This document shows positions 5,329 to 6,334 of a stretch of DNA of 6,334 nt, piece by piece. Location: contig JAISAA010000209.1 in assembly GCA_031266955.1 (NCBI GenBank), positions 1 to 6,334 of the forward strand. The letters are read 5' to 3'. The notes under the pieces are model-generated. The model had not been told where the DNA came from. It saw only the letters and a program-made list of their open reading frames with translations, and made no database searches. Made by a program: the position numbers and the translations under genes. This DNA is from Oscillospiraceae bacterium (lineage in GTDB: Bacteria; Bacillota; Clostridia; Oscillospirales; Oscillospiraceae). Numbering within the stretch: the first letter of the stretch is position 1; the number at the start of each line of letters is the position of its first letter.

Positions 5329-6334
5329 TTATTTACTGTAATTCTCCCGCGAGCGGATATACATTTCTTCGCGGAAGGCCGGCGTAAGAAAATGCGCGGC
5401 GTAGAAGTTATAGAAGCTCGGCTTGCCTTTGATACAGACGCGGTCGGCGTATTCGCGCGCGATACGGCGCTGCTCGTCCTCCGGGAGCTGCGCGAAGGCG
5501 GCGCCGCGGGCGTCCGTCGATGTGAGCGCCATAATGTCGTCCGGGATGTTCTGCGGGAACGTCGCGATAAGCAGCTTGTCGCCGAAATCGTCATAGATTT
5601 TGTAGCTGTCGTTCATAAGCTGCGGCGCCCAGGCGTCCCAGCCGGCCTTTATATAATTGGGGATCTGCTTATAGTTGTTGCCGCACGAGTGCAGCTCGCA
5701 GAATTTGCCCTTTGAGTGCAGGAAATCAGTCACGCGCTTCATATACGGCACGATCATTTCCTCCGCGACGTCGGGTGAGAAGAACGGCGCCTTCTGGCTG
5801 CCCCAGTCGTCGTGGATAAAGAACGCGTGTATCTCCGGGAACGTCGCTATCGCTTTGTCGAATATGCGGATATACAGGTCCGTCAGCTTGTCGAAGAACT
5901 TGTGCACGTGCTCCTGCGAGTCCTCGTCAAAAACCGCGAGCACGGCGTTTTCAAAGTCCAGCAGCGAAATCAGCCGCTCGTACCAGCCCGTTTGGAACCA
6001 CATCTGATTGAACGCCGTCGGGCGCAGGAACGTGCCGTTGTTCATCTTCGCGGAGCCTTCCCAGTCCCACTTGTCAATGTCCGGCCAGACTATTTTGTCG
6101 TACCATTCCTCGATGTCCTCGAGATACGGCTTGCCGGGGCGAACCATAGACCCCGAAACCTGCGCGACGTATTCCCATTCCACGCCGAACATATCCGGGT
6201 TTATCTCCTTGTCCGCCGTGACGCGCGGGGCGCCGCCCTCGAAGCAAAACGCGCGCGCGACGTTGTCGGGCACGACCGACGGCGAGAATATCTGCGCGTC
6301 CGTCGCCTGCATCATCTGCCACCACGGCTCGCGC
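5329..6334 (-). CDS. URO-D-fold methyltransferase-like protein, copy B (5' end beyond window)
   Basis: The frame is open through the right edge. The first Met in view (6315) is preceded by in-frame codons REPWWQ that read as normal protein, so the true start lies outside; 334 residues are visible. Counting from Met 6315, the family marker FIHDDWGSQKAPFFSP is at 166-181 and the H-x-C zinc element is His209-Ser-Cys211 in ELHSCGN, the common form. The last part (KPSFYNFYAAHF) has no Cys where copy A has Cys316; Cys294 or Cys206 might substitute, or the third ligand is absent. It resembles copy A in fold and motifs, but the two are well diverged. No HemE MRQAGR motif is visible, although the N-terminus is cut. 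It is the first gene in view of a unit with the thioesterase, whose ATG is one base after its stop. The role is likely transfer of a methyl group to or from a corrinoid; the substrate is unknown. Confidence 0.87.
   Translation of the reverse strand, partial: REPWWQMMQATDAQIFSPSVVPDNVARAFCFEGGAPRVTADKEINPDMFGVEWEYVAQVSGSMVRPGKPYLEDIEEWYDKIVWPDIDKWDWEGSAKMNNGTFLRPTAFNQMWFQTGWYERLISLLDFENAVLAVFDEDSQEHVHKFFDKLTDLYIRIFDKAIATFPEIHAFFIHDDWGSQKAPFFSPDVAEEMIVPYMKRVTDFLHSKGKFCELHSCGNNYKQIPNYIKAGWDAWAPQLMNDSYKIYDDFGDKLLIATFPQNIPDDIMALTSTDARGAAFAQLPEDEQRRIAREYADRVCIKGKPSFYNFYAAHFLTPAFREEMYIRSRENYSK

Noticed and set aside
5328..5594. N-terminal extension of the thioesterase frame, giving a 235-residue protein
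   Set aside because: The extra 89 residues are Ser/Arg/Thr-rich, lie entirely within copy B in another frame, and lack any family match. The hotdog domain is complete from ATG 5327.
5329..6315. Copy B as a complete 328-residue gene starting at 6315
   Set aside because: The frame stays open to the window edge with sensible residues (REPWWQ), no ribosome binding site precedes the Met, and the family normally has more N-terminal sequence.

Overview
The window looks like chromosomal DNA of an anaerobic, moderately GC-rich member of the Firmicutes, probably a Clostridia-type gut or sediment bacterium. This is an inference. It rests on strong AGGAGG-type ribosome binding sites, promoters with near-consensus -35/-10 boxes, a type-2 tyrosyl-tRNA synthetase, an epsilon/zeta-type toxin-antitoxin pair of the Gram-positive kind, and two paralogous URO-D-fold (corrinoid methyltransferase-like) proteins. 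No rRNA, tRNA, CRISPR array or transposase was seen. No stretch longer than about 170 bases lacks a gene.

Layout. (1) Bases 1-2461, minus strand: a two-gene unit, tyrS followed 11 bases later by a radical SAM protein with an N-terminal cobalamin-binding-like domain that runs off the left edge. One good promoter (2513-2541) reads into it. (2) Bases 2569-3623, plus strand: a compact toxin-antitoxin operon with its own extended -10 promoter. An epsilon-like antitoxin overlaps a zeta-toxin kinase by 55 bases. (3) Bases 3660-3700: a strong hairpin terminator with U-tracts on both strands, shared by the converging toxin operon and methyltransferase gene. (4) Bases 3724-6334, minus strand: a URO-D-family protein cut by the right edge, a PaaI-type hotdog thioesterase starting one base after its stop, and a second URO-D-family protein. 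The last gene has its own promoter, with a 17-base near-palindrome over the -35 box.

How the genes may work together. The right-hand cluster resembles one-carbon or demethylation metabolism: URO-D-fold proteins of the MtaA/CmuA type move methyl groups between a corrinoid protein and a thiol, and the thioesterase may release a CoA-linked substrate or product. No corrinoid protein is visible, so substrate and acceptor stay unknown. The radical SAM gene is also cobalamin-linked by fold, but it is co-transcribed with tyrS and no direct link to the methyltransferase cluster can be shown. The toxin-antitoxin pair is the only plus-strand module and looks like an insertion between otherwise minus-strand genes. 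Nothing here is clearly a wholly new system. The best leads are the methyltransferase-thioesterase-methyltransferase cluster with divergent zinc sites and its candidate operator, and the minimal epsilon/zeta operon that lacks an omega regulator.
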